Shown: positions 1 through 9,263 of the stretch, piece after piece | Position numbering within the stretch: position 1 is the first letter of the stretch | Layout: the number at the start of each line of letters is the position of its first letter | Origin: Picocystis sp. L7 | Lineage: Eukaryota > Chlorophyta > Picocystophyceae > Picocystales > Picocystaceae | Direction of reading: 5' to 3' | NCBI GenBank assembly: GCA_020975725.1 | Contig: QXJR01000027.1 | Span: 868,001 to 932,000, forward strand | DNA length: 64,000 nucleotides | The notes under the pieces: generated by a model | What the model saw: the letters and a program-made list of their open reading frames with translations, nothing else | The model's database searches: none | Told to the model about the DNA's origin: nothing | Program-made: the position numbers and the translations under genes

Positions 1-1
1 C

Positions 2-382
2 GGGACGCATGCCAAGCTGCAGGTGGGCCATGGAACGTACCGTGCGCGGTTGTACAACCTGCCCACGGCCGTGGAGACTTGGAAGAGCTACGACGACGTG
101 CATCTGGTCAAGAGCGGAGACCTGGGACAAGTGGTGGTGGTGTTGGACCCAGAAGAAGACGCACCAGAACAGGACGAATATCCACACGGCATCACCAAAC
201 CCATGGAAGAAGCCAGGAAGAGGCACTTCAGGAAGGAAGCAGACGTGCCGCCAGAAGTGATGCGAAGGGTGGAACTCGACGTGAGACACGTGCTGCAAGG
301 GGGGACCGCACAAGGCGTGGAGATCGTCGACGTGGAAGAAGAATTCGTCGATGGAGAATGGAGACCGGTCCAAGACACGTGA
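2..382 (+). CDS. TAF7: TFIID subunit 7 (TAF7), C-terminal part, runs off the window
   Basis: The reading frame is open from base 2 to a TGA at 380-382, so the 5' end lies outside the window. The visible 126 residues match the TAF7 N-terminal domain of TFIID. They include a YRARLYNLPTAVETWKSYDD segment (family pattern: leucine-rich, DLP..VE..KT.D), a KSGDLGQVVVVLD segment (family: K.ADI.QML.) and an HGITKP..EARKRHFRK segment (family: HGIT.P..N.RKRRFRK). TAF7 is a nuclear general transcription factor that binds TAF1 and restrains its activity at core promoters. The protein ends soon after the RKRHFRK region with an acidic tail, so it is short compared with animal TAF7. Upstream residues cannot be judged. 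Confidence 0.82.
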   Translation, partial: GTHAKLQVGHGTYRARLYNLPTAVETWKSYDDVHLVKSGDLGQVVVVLDPEEDAPEQDEYPHGITKPMEEARKRHFRKEADVPPEVMRRVELDVRHVLQGGTAQGVEIVDVEEEFVDGEWRPVQDT

Positions 383-639
383 GACACCACCCGAGGAACG
401 AGACGAAACGGAACATACGCAACATCCAAACAAACGCTGCATCAAGCAGGAACCCGGAAGGAATCAGGAAGAACGAAGAAAAAGTCAGGTGTGGCACACC
501 CCCTCTTCATCCCAGGCTCAATCCCAAGGGGAATGGACATCCAACGACAAAAGCGCAGGATCAAAATAATCGACAAAGGCACAACATCATGGCAGGTGCA
601 CCCCATGCAAAGCTTGCAACGGCGGTGATCGAAGAACCA

Positions 640-3171
640 TCACGTCTCTGAGGAATGCTCGTGCCAGTGCCTCACCTTGTCCAAGAGATCCTGATTCTTC
701 ACCGGTTTGAGGAGGACGTCGGTGTATCCCACCTCCAACGCTCGGTCCGTCTCCGCCTTGGCCGTGTTGCCCGTGATGGCCAGCACGGGACCCCGGTACC
801 CCGCGTCGCGCAGCTTGGACACCGCCGTGTATCCGTCCATCTTGGGCATCAAGCAATCCATGAGGACCACGTCGTATGTGTGGGCGTTCGGACCAAGCAA
901 CAACTCCAACGCCTCCTGCCCGTTCTCTGCCGTCTCGCAAACGCAAAGGGAACCCTCCAGGATCTTGGTGGCGATCTTGGAGATCAACACGTTGTCGTCC
1001 ACCACCAGCACGCGAACCCCATGAAGAGGAGACAAACCCCCCTTGCTTGCGGGAGGCTCGGAAAGGCGATCCGAATGCGACAAGGAACGGGTCTGAACCG
1101 CCACATGAGCCCCGCAACCTGTGCCTTCCTCGGAATCCAAACGATAGGGAACGCAAAACCCAAACACGCTGCCCTTCTGAGGCATGGAACGCTCCAACCA
1201 AACGTCGCCCCCCAGGGCACGAGCGATGTCCCGGGAAAGCAGGAGACCCAGACCGGAAGTGGACGTCGTGGTGTCCTTCTTGCGATTGATGTTGGTGAAA
1301 AACTGAAACAGCTTGGGCTGGTCCGCCACCGCAATGCCGCTCCCCGTGTCCTCCACAAACACCTGCAACCGACCCGCGTACCCCGCACGCCGCTGGATCT
1401 CCGTGCAGGGGAGGGCCTCCACGCGAACCAATATGTGACCCTGGCTGGTGTGCTTGGTGGCGTTGGACAGAAGGTTCCCCAATACCTGGACAAAACGACG
1501 CTCGTCTGCCAACACCGAGGAAGGGACCCCAGGAGACACCTCCGGACTCTTCACCTCCACCCCAGGAAGGGAAGAGGCGCAGTAGATGCGCTCGCTCAAT
1601 CGAAGCACCTCCAGCACGCTGAAGGTCACCAGCTCCGGAACGAACTTCTGGGCGTGAATGCGCACGATGTCGATGGTGTCGTTCACCACCGAGTAGAGGA
1701 TGTTGGCCGCCCGGTAGATGTCTTCGGTCAGCTCCGAGGGCTGGGACTCCGCCTGGATCTGGCTCCCCGCGATGATGGCCTGCAGGGGGTTGCGAATCTC
1801 GTGGGACAAGAAAGCAAGCAGGGTGTCCTTGCGGCGAAAGATCTTCTCCTGGCCAATGTCGCGAAACAGGGCCGTGTAGTTGATGCAACCCTGATACTCA
1901 AAGGAGGTGATGATCAGGTCCACCTCGCAGTGATCCACGGGGACAAGGTCCGTGCCGGCCTCGGTAGGGGCCTTCTTCAGCTCTGCCTCAAAACGGACAC
2001 CTGTTGCCACTATGGAAGACATCCGCAGCGTTTGATCCAGGTCAAAGTGGTTGAGGGATGCATTTCTGGACAGTCCACCTGCCAGCAACTGATCAAAAGT
2101 TGGATAACACGACAATAAATCTTTCGCGCTATTGAACTTCAGCATTGTAGTCGCTCCAACATTGCAAAATTGGATGGTTCGCTTTTCGTCGAAGATGATA
2201 ATGCCATCTGAAATGGAATCCACCGTATGCGCTTGTATCAGAGCTTGGTTTGCGAACCGCTCACCGGGGCGGAGCCCACTTTCCACGATCACATCACTTG
2301 AGATTGTGTCATCTGTGATCCGGCTTTCCTCTTCTACATGACCGCATGGTTCACTCAGAGCTCCTTTTCCCTGTTGCTCCAACCTGTCTTTAGGAATCGA
2401 TTTGTTTGTTGCCTCGCTCTTTGCTGACTCATCTGATGATTGCTTGGTGCCTCTGAGGTAATCATCGAACTGCACAATCAAGGCCCCCAGCATGGATCCC
2501 CACGTCTCCAGGAATCGACCGTCGTCCTCTGTCCAACCCTGGGCCCGGTTGGCAAAGCCGACTTGGCCCACCAAGTTCGGACCCAGGAATATAGGAACGC
2601 CAATGAAGTTCTTCAAGGGAGGATGGCCTTCTGGCATGCCCTTGTAGCTAGAATGGTCCTCTGCAGGGTCGGCAATGATGACCTTCCCGTTGCGAAACGG
2701 GTCGGCGAAAAGCCCACCACCCAACAGGGGAAACTCCAGCTCGTTCACCGTCTGCACCAAGGCTTGCAGTTCCGGGGTCCAAGCGATGTTGGTGTACGAG
2801 AGGGCCTTCATCACCGGCGTGTCCGGCTCTCCTTCCTTCCACATGTACCGACCGAAGTATCCGAATTCGGCGCCGATCTCGTCCACGGCCATCTGCAGGA
2901 GTAGATTCAGCGTGTACCACGAGGAGTGGCCTTGGAGGAGCTTCTCGTGGCCCAAAAGCACCAGCGACGAGAAGGTCTTCCAACGTTGCTGGTAATCCGG
3001 ATGTTTGTCCGGTTCGAAAGGGGCGCACATGGGCGGTGTTCCCAACCACTCCTCCTTGCTCAGGACGCACGGTTCTTCTTTTTTTTCCCGTGCGGATGCG
3101 TTGGATGCTTCCGGTTCTTCCTCCAGCACCAAGCCATCCTGTGCGGCTTGGCGACCAAAAGGACAAGACAT
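640..3171 (-). CDS. Hybrid histidine kinase, GAF-PAS-HisKA-HATPase-receiver (copy 1)
   Basis: This is a two-component hybrid sensor kinase of about 843 residues. From the N-terminus it has a GAF-like sensor (about residues 85-245), a variable linker, a PAS-like domain, an H-box SHEIRNP with the phospho-accepting His near residue 457, and an ATPase domain with N-box NLLSNATKH and G-boxes DTGSGI and GLGL. It ends in a receiver domain with VVDDN, the phospho-acceptor Asp in MDCLMPKMDG and the LLKPV lysine. No transmembrane segment is seen, so a soluble sensor is inferred. The start is placed at MSCPFGRQ because similarity to copy 2 begins six bases upstream. An in-frame ATG at 3441 would add 90 unrelated residues. 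It lies in tandem with copy 2 on the same strand. The ligand or signal is unknown. Confidence 0.88.
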   Translation of the reverse strand: MSCPFGRQAAQDGLVLEEEPEASNASAREKKEEPCVLSKEEWLGTPPMCAPFEPDKHPDYQQRWKTFSSLVLLGHEKLLQGHSSWYTLNLLLQMAVDEIGAEFGYFGRYMWKEGEPDTPVMKALSYTNIAWTPELQALVQTVNELEFPLLGGGLFADPFRNGKVIIADPAEDHSSYKGMPEGHPPLKNFIGVPIFLGPNLVGQVGFANRAQGWTEDDGRFLETWGSMLGALIVQFDDYLRGTKQSSDESAKSEATNKSIPKDRLEQQGKGALSEPCGHVEEESRITDDTISSDVIVESGLRPGERFANQALIQAHTVDSISDGIIIFDEKRTIQFCNVGATTMLKFNSAKDLLSCYPTFDQLLAGGLSRNASLNHFDLDQTLRMSSIVATGVRFEAELKKAPTEAGTDLVPVDHCEVDLIITSFEYQGCINYTALFRDIGQEKIFRRKDTLLAFLSHEIRNPLQAIIAGSQIQAESQPSELTEDIYRAANILYSVVNDTIDIVRIHAQKFVPELVTFSVLEVLRLSERIYCASSLPGVEVKSPEVSPGVPSSVLADERRFVQVLGNLLSNATKHTSQGHILVRVEALPCTEIQRRAGYAGRLQVFVEDTGSGIAVADQPKLFQFFTNINRKKDTTTSTSGLGLLLSRDIARALGGDVWLERSMPQKGSVFGFCVPYRLDSEEGTGCGAHVAVQTRSLSHSDRLSEPPASKGGLSPLHGVRVLVVDDNVLISKIATKILEGSLCVCETAENGQEALELLLGPNAHTYDVVLMDCLMPKMDGYTAVSKLRDAGYRGPVLAITGNTAKAETDRALEVGYTDVLLKPVKNQDLLDKVRHWHEHSSET

Positions 3172-3177
3172 CCAAAC
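691..3177 (-). repeat. Tandem duplication, unit 1 (partner 3933-6422)
   Basis: About 2.49 kb of the first kinase gene is repeated at 3933-6422. The offset is 3242 bases at one end and 3245 at the other. From 691 to about 2000 and from about 2455 to 3177 only a handful of substitutions were seen by eye. Between roughly 2005 and 2454 (PAS and linker) the copies differ strongly. Similarity stops abruptly at 3177, just upstream of the shared start codon, and at 691, inside the last codons, so the two proteins have different C-terminal ends. Confidence 0.9.
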
Positions 3178-3857
3178 GTTGTGAATGTGAAACAAGCAAT
3201 GGGGAGGTCTCCCACCCACTTCCAAAGGAAAGAGCGACGAACCTGGCCCCTTGCCGAAGAGGATGTGTTTGGGCGTCAGCAGGGCATTCCTCGCCGGGAG
3301 ATCGAAGGGAGGGTCCCGTTGCCTCTGCCGGACAGGCTGGGAGTTCATTGCAGGGAGTGTTTCCTGAAAAGCAGCAGCTACCATGTGGAAGAGTGAAAGG
3401 ACTGGGCAATGGGCAAGGATGGACGTGTTTACATGCAGCATCTAGAAGAACGGAAGGAAGCATGGGATGAACAATAAGCCAGGATCCCTGCCCGGTGATG
3501 TGTTTCACCGTGCACGGGGCGGGTTACCTCCTCCGGAGGCCAAGTAGGAATGCCCAAAAGGTTTGCAAAAGGATACACTGCGTTCCGGGTCCCACAAGGG
3601 AAAGGCTTCCAGTGCTGATTGGACAACGCGGGCATAACAATGCAATTCTGGCTCAGCGTCCGAGAAAGGCTACCTTAAAGCAATGGTCAGCGACCAGATC
3701 CCTTCTGTGAAAGTAAGAGCCGGATGGCAGAGTTAAGAGGGATACGTGAAGCTTCAAACATCCTCTATTTTATCAGGAGCTATGGAAACTGCATCCATGC
3801 CTGTGTATGCTTCAAGCTAGCACCAATTTATTATTGGACAAAAAAATACATTTCGTG
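3172..3857. other. Spacer between the two histidine kinase genes
   Basis: No convincing gene was seen. The segment should contain the promoter of copy 1 and the 3' end of copy 2. A minus-strand AATAAA at 3827-3832, about 25 bases after the copy 2 stop codon, is a likely polyadenylation signal. The part next to 3172 is an open extension of the copy 1 frame but has no counterpart upstream of copy 2. Confidence 0.6.
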
Positions 3858-6488
3858 TCATGAAACCTTGGCATCCGTCCAAGACGGGGACCTGGACGCT
3901 TCAACCCAGCACCTAATCTTGCCGAGTAGAACCTGATTCTTCACCGGTTTGAGAAGGACGTCGGTGTATCCCACCTCCAACGCTCGGTCCGTCTCCGCCT
4001 TGGCCGTGTTGCCCGTGATGGCCAGCACGGGACCCCGGTACCCCGCGTCGCGCAGCTTGGACACCGCCGTGTATCCGTCCATCTTGGGCATCAAGCAATC
4101 CATGAGGACCACGTCGTATGTGTGGGCGTTCGGACCAAGCAACAACTCCAACGCCTCCTGCCCGTTCTCTGCCGTCTCGCAAACGCAAAGGGAACCCTCC
4201 AGGATCTTGGTGGCAATCTTGGAGATCAACACGTTGTCGTCCACCACCAGCACGCGAACCCCATGAAGAGGAGACAAACCCCCCTTGCTTGCGGGAGGCT
4301 CGGAAAGGCGATCCGAATGCGACAAGGAACGGGTCTGAACCGCCACATGAGCCCCGCAACCTGTGCCTTCCTCGGAATCCAAACGATAGGGAACGCAAAA
4401 CCCAAACACGCTGCCCTTCTGAGGCATGGAACGCTCCAACCAAACGTCGCCCCCCAGGGCACGAGCGATGTCCCGGGAAAGCAGGAGACCCAGACCGGAA
4501 GTGGACGTCGTGGTGTCCTTCTTGCGATTGATGTTGGTGAAAAACTGAAACAGCTTGGGCTGGTCCGCCACCGCAATGCCGCTCCCCGTGTCCTCCACAA
4601 ACACCTGCAACCGACCCGCGTACCCCGCACGCCGCTGGATCTCCGTGCAGGGGAGGGCCTCCATGCGAACCAATATGTGACCCTGGCTGGTGTGCTTGGT
4701 GGCGTTGGACAGAAGGTTCCCCAATACCTGGACAAAACGACGCTCGTCTGCCAACACCGAGGAAGGGACCCCAGGAGACACCTCCGGACTCTTCACCTCC
4801 ACCCCAGGAAGGGAAGAGGCGCAGTAGATGCGCTCGCTCAATCGAAGCACCTCCAGCACGCTGAAGGTCACCAGCTCCGGAACGAACTTCTGGGCGTGAA
4901 TGCGCACGATGTCGATGGTGTCGTTCACCACCGAGTAGAGGATGTTGGCCGCCCGGTAGATGTCTTCGGTCAGCTCCGAGGGCTGGGACTCCGCCTGGAT
5001 CTGGCTCCCCGCGATGATGGCCTGCAGGGGGTTGCGAATCTCGTGGGACAAGAAAGCAAGCAGGGTGTCCTTGCGGCGAAAGATCTTCTCCTGGCCAATG
5101 TCGCGAAACAGGGCCGTGTAGTTGATGCAACCCTGATACTCAAAGGAGGTGATGATCAGGTCCACCTCGCAGTGATCCACGGGGACAAGGTCCGTGCCGG
5201 CCTCGGTAGGGGCCTTCTTCAGCTCTGCCTCAAAACGGACACCGGTCGATAGGAGCGAGGACATCCGCAGCGTTTGATCCAGGTCAAAGTGGTTGAGGGA
5301 TGCATTTCTGGACAGTCCGCCTTCAAGCAACTGATCGAATGTTGGGTAGCAAGACACCAGCTCCTTGGCATCGTTGAATTTCAGCATTGTGGAGGCTCCA
5401 ACGTTGCAAAAGTGAATGCATAGTCTTTCATCAAAGATGATAATGCCATCTGAAATGGAATCCACCATATGCGCTTGAATCAGAGCTTCATGAGCATAGC
5501 GTTCATCAAGGATGTTACTCACGTTGGTGGTATTATCCGGATGGCCTGAACTATTGCGGCCGCATTTCGATCGATGTCTCTCCCTTTTTCCCAATCGAGA
5601 TCCTGTTTCGTTGCATTCCAGTTGCATTGAAGCAGTGGCCATTGATTCACCCCTACTCTCGCTTCTTGCAACTTCTTCGGGCTGTCCCTTGGTGCCAATC
5701 AGGTAATCATCGAACTGCACAATCAAGGCCCCCAGCATGGATCCCCACGTCTCCAGGAATCGACCGTCGTCCTCTGTCCAACCCTGGGCCCGGTTGGCAA
5801 AGCCGACTTGGCCCACCAAGTTCGGACCCAGGAATATAGGAACGCCAATGAAGTTCTTCAAGGGAGGATGGCCTTCTGGCATGCCCTTGTAGCTGGAATG
5901 GTCCTCTGCAGGGTCGGCAATGATGACCTTCCCGTTGCGAAACGGGTCGGCGAAAAGCCCACCACCCAACAGGGGAAACTCCAGCTCGTTCACCGTCTGC
6001 ACCAAGGCTTGCAGTTCCGGGGTCCAAGCGATGTTGGTGTACGAGAGGGCCTTCATCACCGGCGTGTCCGGCTCTCCTTCCTTCCACATGTACCGACCGA
6101 AGTATCCGAATTCGGCGCCGATCTCGTCCACGGCCATCTGCAGGAGTAGATTCAGCGTGTACCACGAGGAGTGGCCTTGGAGGAGCTTCTCGTGGCCCAA
6201 AAGCACCAGCGACGAGAAGGTCTTCCAACGTTGCTGGTAATCCGGATGTTTGTCCGGTTCGAAAGGGGCGCACATGGGCGGTGTTCCCAACCACTCCTCC
6301 TTGCTCAGGACGCACGGTTCTTCTTGCTTTTCCCGTGCGGATGCGTTGGATGCTTCCGGTTCTTCCTCCAGCACCAAGCCATCCTGTGCGGCTTGGCGAC
6401 CAAAAGGACAAGACATCCAAACGTCGCTTGACGTGCGACTGCGTGCGCGTGTCGGTTGGTCCTCCCCGACCCCTTCTCGCGCGCTCAT
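3858..6488 (-). CDS. Hybrid histidine kinase, GAF-PAS-HisKA-HATPase-receiver (copy 2)
   Basis: This paralogue of about 876 residues has the same order of domains as copy 1: GAF-like sensor, divergent linker and PAS, H-box SHEIRNP (His near residue 482), ATPase, and a receiver with VDDN, MDCLMPKMDG and LLKPV. The kinase, ATPase, receiver and GAF regions are nearly identical to copy 1. The linker and PAS differ at many positions, and the last 20 or so residues are unrelated. The ATG at 6488 adds 24 residues (rich in Arg, Thr and Ser) before MSCPFGRQ; starting at 6416 would give the same N-terminus as copy 1. The divergent sensor on a shared kinase core suggests that the two proteins read different inputs into one output. 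That is inference. Confidence 0.87.
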   Translation of the reverse strand: MSAREGVGEDQPTRARSRTSSDVWMSCPFGRQAAQDGLVLEEEPEASNASAREKQEEPCVLSKEEWLGTPPMCAPFEPDKHPDYQQRWKTFSSLVLLGHEKLLQGHSSWYTLNLLLQMAVDEIGAEFGYFGRYMWKEGEPDTPVMKALSYTNIAWTPELQALVQTVNELEFPLLGGGLFADPFRNGKVIIADPAEDHSSYKGMPEGHPPLKNFIGVPIFLGPNLVGQVGFANRAQGWTEDDGRFLETWGSMLGALIVQFDDYLIGTKGQPEEVARSESRGESMATASMQLECNETGSRLGKRERHRSKCGRNSSGHPDNTTNVSNILDERYAHEALIQAHMVDSISDGIIIFDERLCIHFCNVGASTMLKFNDAKELVSCYPTFDQLLEGGLSRNASLNHFDLDQTLRMSSLLSTGVRFEAELKKAPTEAGTDLVPVDHCEVDLIITSFEYQGCINYTALFRDIGQEKIFRRKDTLLAFLSHEIRNPLQAIIAGSQIQAESQPSELTEDIYRAANILYSVVNDTIDIVRIHAQKFVPELVTFSVLEVLRLSERIYCASSLPGVEVKSPEVSPGVPSSVLADERRFVQVLGNLLSNATKHTSQGHILVRMEALPCTEIQRRAGYAGRLQVFVEDTGSGIAVADQPKLFQFFTNINRKKDTTTSTSGLGLLLSRDIARALGGDVWLERSMPQKGSVFGFCVPYRLDSEEGTGCGAHVAVQTRSLSHSDRLSEPPASKGGLSPLHGVRVLVVDDNVLISKIATKILEGSLCVCETAENGQEALELLLGPNAHTYDVVLMDCLMPKMDGYTAVSKLRDAGYRGPVLAITGNTAKAETDRALEVGYTDVLLKPVKNQVLLGKIRCWVEASRSPSWTDAKVS
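3933..6422 (-). repeat. Tandem duplication, unit 2 (partner 691-3177)
   Basis: Second copy of the duplicated kinase segment. The divergent island here is about 5247-5699. The flanks of the island match copy 1 almost base for base, including third codon positions, which indicates recent duplication or ongoing gene conversion. Confidence 0.9.
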
Positions 6489-6610
6489 TCGTACGCGTGC
6501 CGTCGAGGATGTTTCCTCCTCAGTCCCCGACGTCCTCTGCGGGGATAGGTCCTACGAACCGGTCGGAGGGGACGCAGCACCAGGCGCCGTCTGCCGACCC
6601 GATGCGTTCT

Positions 6611-6657
6611 CCAATGCCCCCCTTGTGGGCCGGGTATCCCCACAAGGGGGGGCATTG
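6611..6657. repeat. Near-perfect inverted repeat, arms of about 19 bases
   Basis: The left arm, CCAATGCCCCCCTTGTGGG at 6611-6629, is the reverse complement of bases 6638-6658 except for one extra G in the right arm. The loop is about 8 bases. It would form a very stable GC-rich hairpin. It is unrelated in sequence to the TGACG repeat next to it. Confidence 0.85.
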
Positions 6658-6679
6658 GTGCGGCAGGGACGGAGTTCTG

Positions 6680-6746
6680 GGAGTTTCGTCACCCCAGTTT
6701 CACCCGGTCCATCGAAAAAGTCACCCCGAAAGGGTGACGAAACTCC
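6680..6746. repeat. TGACG-type dispersed inverted repeat, copy A
   Basis: The perfect 15-base arms GGAGTTTCGTCACCC (6680-6694) and GGGTGACGAAACTCC (6732-6746) flank a 37-base interior that itself contains TTTCACCCGG and TCACCCCGAAA. The same organisation recurs at 51369-51431, with shorter forms at 6828-6848 and 51511-51533. Confidence 0.85.
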
Positions 6747-6827
6747 GGGATCGACTTCTCCTTTCGACCCAAAATCCCTCTGTTTCTCACTCAGGTTCGA
6801 AGGGATCCGGATATCCGGGTAGTTTTA

Positions 6828-6848
6828 TCACCCTCGTGGGGTGACGAA
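6828..6848. repeat. TGACG-type dispersed repeat, short form
   Basis: TCACCC (6828-6833) and GGGTGA (6839-6844) form a short palindrome followed by CGAAA, the same core as the longer copies 100 bases upstream. Confidence 0.6.
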
Positions 6849-6956
6849 ATCCTCACAACGAACGGGACGTGCACGGCCACCATCACCAAGGAAGAGCGAC
6901 CGAACGAGCAACTCTCTCGCGTGCCGACGGGGCGGAAGACCACACCGGGGCAACAA

Positions 6957-9156
6957 ATGGCGCATGCACCACGGATGGAAGAGGAAAGCGAGTGTGTGGA
7001 TCCGATGCTCGAGTGTTTGGGTGAAGAAGATGAGGTTTTTAATTTGGTGGAGGAGCTCCAAGGGAGCACAATGATGCGCACGAGAGACCGATACAAGTCA
7101 TCAACCAGCATGTTCTTACTTCATTTGTACCATCGTAACCACCCGGCTCTCAATCCTGCTTTCGCTCAAGAGATGAAGAAAGTGTTGGAGGGCCCGCGCC
7201 CTCGTGGAAGGTGCACGGACGGGACCTTGATACGGGATCTCCTTCCAGGGTATAGTCAATCGAGACCATTGGAACCTTTACTTTGGGAAAGAGTGACTCC
7301 TGAAGTTATCCTAGCACCAATTGCCAACCTACGAAGAGAGAATTCGAAAACGTCCGATAGCAAAATCAATGCATACAGGGCCGCCATCCACCTAATTTTC
7401 AAGGACTTTGAAAAAACAAATGTGTGGCAAACCATAGCACCAACGGTGATCACAATCATCAATGGATGGAAAAAGCGGATAGCAAGAAAGAGGAAGGAAG
7501 ATGGAGTGGAAGTGGAGAGGGGAATGACTGCCCTACCATTCAAGCTCTATGCTCTCATTTGCAAACAACTTGCCCAACATAAACTCACAGGGCCATTTGC
7601 TTGGTGCTATGCAACTTTGCTTTGGAATCTTATGTGCCGAAGCGGCAACATATCTTACATCAACTTGGGTCACATCAAGTGCAAAGATGACCATCTTTTG
7701 ATGTACTTTGCGCATTCAAAGACCGATCAAGAGGGAAAGCTTGCTAAATATCCGAGGGCAGTATATGCGAACCCATTGGAACCGTGGATATGTCCTGTCA
7801 CTGCCCTTGGCGTCTAGTTGATTAGCATTTCCGCATGTGTGGGAGGGCCGTCGACGGGAGTTCCCTTGTTCCAAGGCAACCAAGAGGATTGTGCACGGCG
7901 CTTTAGAGCATGTTTGAGCTCAGAGGTGAAGCGACTTTGCGCGAGGCTAGAAGAGCTTGGGCTCATCGAGGAAAACATAGGCACCCAGTCATTTAGGAAA
8001 GGTGCCGCGACATACGCAAGTGCAGGGGGGACCGCATGCCCCTCGAGTTCCTCCATTTCCCTTCGTGCAGGTTGGAGCCAGCCCGGTGTGGAGGACACGT
8101 ATCGCCGATTTGATGCTGCGGGGGACGAGCACGTTGGTCGTGTTGTCACCGGGCTTCGGATGCACCACGAAGAATTGGCATTGTTACCCCCCAACTTTCG
8201 TGCCCTCGGCAAGTGAAGAGCAAGAATTTATCATGGAATGCGCCCGTGAATGCATGGACGTGACGAAAGTCAACCCTGGGGTTGCATGGACATGCCTCGC
8301 TAGTGTCATCTACCACCTTGACACGTTGAAAAGCACCCTACCATCATGCCACAAATTGTGGTCCGATCGGGTCCTAAGCGATGCATCAAGATGTGCACGG
8401 CTCCAAGCATTGCTTTTTTGCGGCTACGAAGACGAAGCCATAGCCCAACAACACTATTTGTGCACAACGGGGGTCCCCTCTCATTGCTCTCTTCTCCATT
8501 CTCTTCAACAAGTGAAGGGAGAAGTGGCCAAGCTCATTCCAAGTGTGGAAGAACAAATTGGGCGATTGCCGGTGATCCTTCAAACGGCCTTGGATGAGGC
8601 GGTTGAGGCTGGAAGAATCGAAGGAGCACCCATCACCACCGCCAACTTGGAGCGCACAATCATGAGGGTCCTTGACGGTACCGGCATTCAAGACATCCGA
8701 AGAATGCTCATTGAAGGTCAAAATGCATTACCAACAGAGGAAACTCGTCAAGCACAACTCCAAACCTTGTCTGATTTTGGGCTGTGTCCAATGGCACCAC
8801 TGCCTTCCAACTTCATGGTGCCCAACATGACCATGAGGAAAGCATGGCAACATTGGACAAGTGGTGATGAAAGGACATGCCGTCGTCCGTGGCGTTCCAT
8901 CCTGCCAGCTGAGATAACTGATCGGAAAGCCCGTGATCGCCTGAAGCGCTACAGAAAGATTATGCTTGCTGCACAGGATGCACTTCCACAAGGCGTGTGG
9001 AAGGAAACTGCCACCTTCCAAGATTACGATGCCATGTTCGATCGAGTCAAGGCAAACTTTGAGTTCACCAGCGGCACGAGTCTCAAACGCCGGCATGGTG
9101 AGCTAAGCTGGGACACTGTTCTTCGGCTCAAATACAAGCATTCTAGGGGCAACTGA
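6957..9156 (+). mobile_element. Crypton-type tyrosine recombinase DNA transposon, decayed
   Basis: The coding region starts at an ATG at 6957 and ends with a stop at 9156. It resembles Crypton-family tyrosine recombinases: an N-terminal SAM-like region, a catalytic-core Arg in NLMCRSGNIS, a beta-strand Lys in YFAHSKTDQEG, an SFRKGAATYA box, a GWS motif and the nucleophile region EDTYRRFDAAGDEHVGR. The family normally has His three residues before the second catalytic Arg; here the residue is Gln. The frame carries about two breaks: one in-frame stop after TALGV and one frame change near 8210. The rest stays readable to residue RGN, so it is a fairly young but probably inactive copy. No reverse transcriptase is seen, which argues against a DIRS-type retroelement. 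A roughly 300-residue region follows the recombinase and has no recognised domain. Confidence 0.75.
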
Positions 9157-9214
9157 TTTGCAGCAGCACCCTTGTTGTAATGGAGTGTGTCCACCACCCG
9201 CCGCTCTATGAACA

Positions 9215-9263
9215 TCCGTTGAGAAGGCGCGGTTCAACGCAACCCACGCACCTTCTCAACGGA
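9215..9263. repeat. Perfect inverted repeat just downstream of the Crypton ORF
   Basis: TCCGTTGAGAAGG (9215-9227) and CCTTCTCAACGGA (9251-9263) are perfect 13-base arms with a 23-base loop. It lies about 60 bases after the Crypton stop. It could be a 3' structure of that element or an unrelated hairpin; Cryptons do not normally have terminal inverted repeats. Confidence 0.8.

Larger units (their letters stand above)
6489..6956. other. Non-coding region with inverted repeats upstream of copy 2 and of the Crypton
   Basis: No gene was recognised. The segment must contain the promoter of histidine kinase copy 2 (reading left) and the 5' flank of the Crypton ORF (reading right). It holds three inverted repeats, listed separately at 6611-6657, 6680-6746 and 6828-6848. 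Confidence 0.6.

Noticed and set aside
587-1888. 433-codon minus-strand frame inside kinase copy 1, repeated in copy 2 (3913-5130)
   Set aside because: It is the shifted reading of the kinase domain and is present twice only because the DNA is duplicated.
6957-9156. DIRS-type retroelement as the source of the tyrosine recombinase
   Set aside because: No reverse transcriptase or RNase H reading frame next to it; motif style fits Cryptons better.
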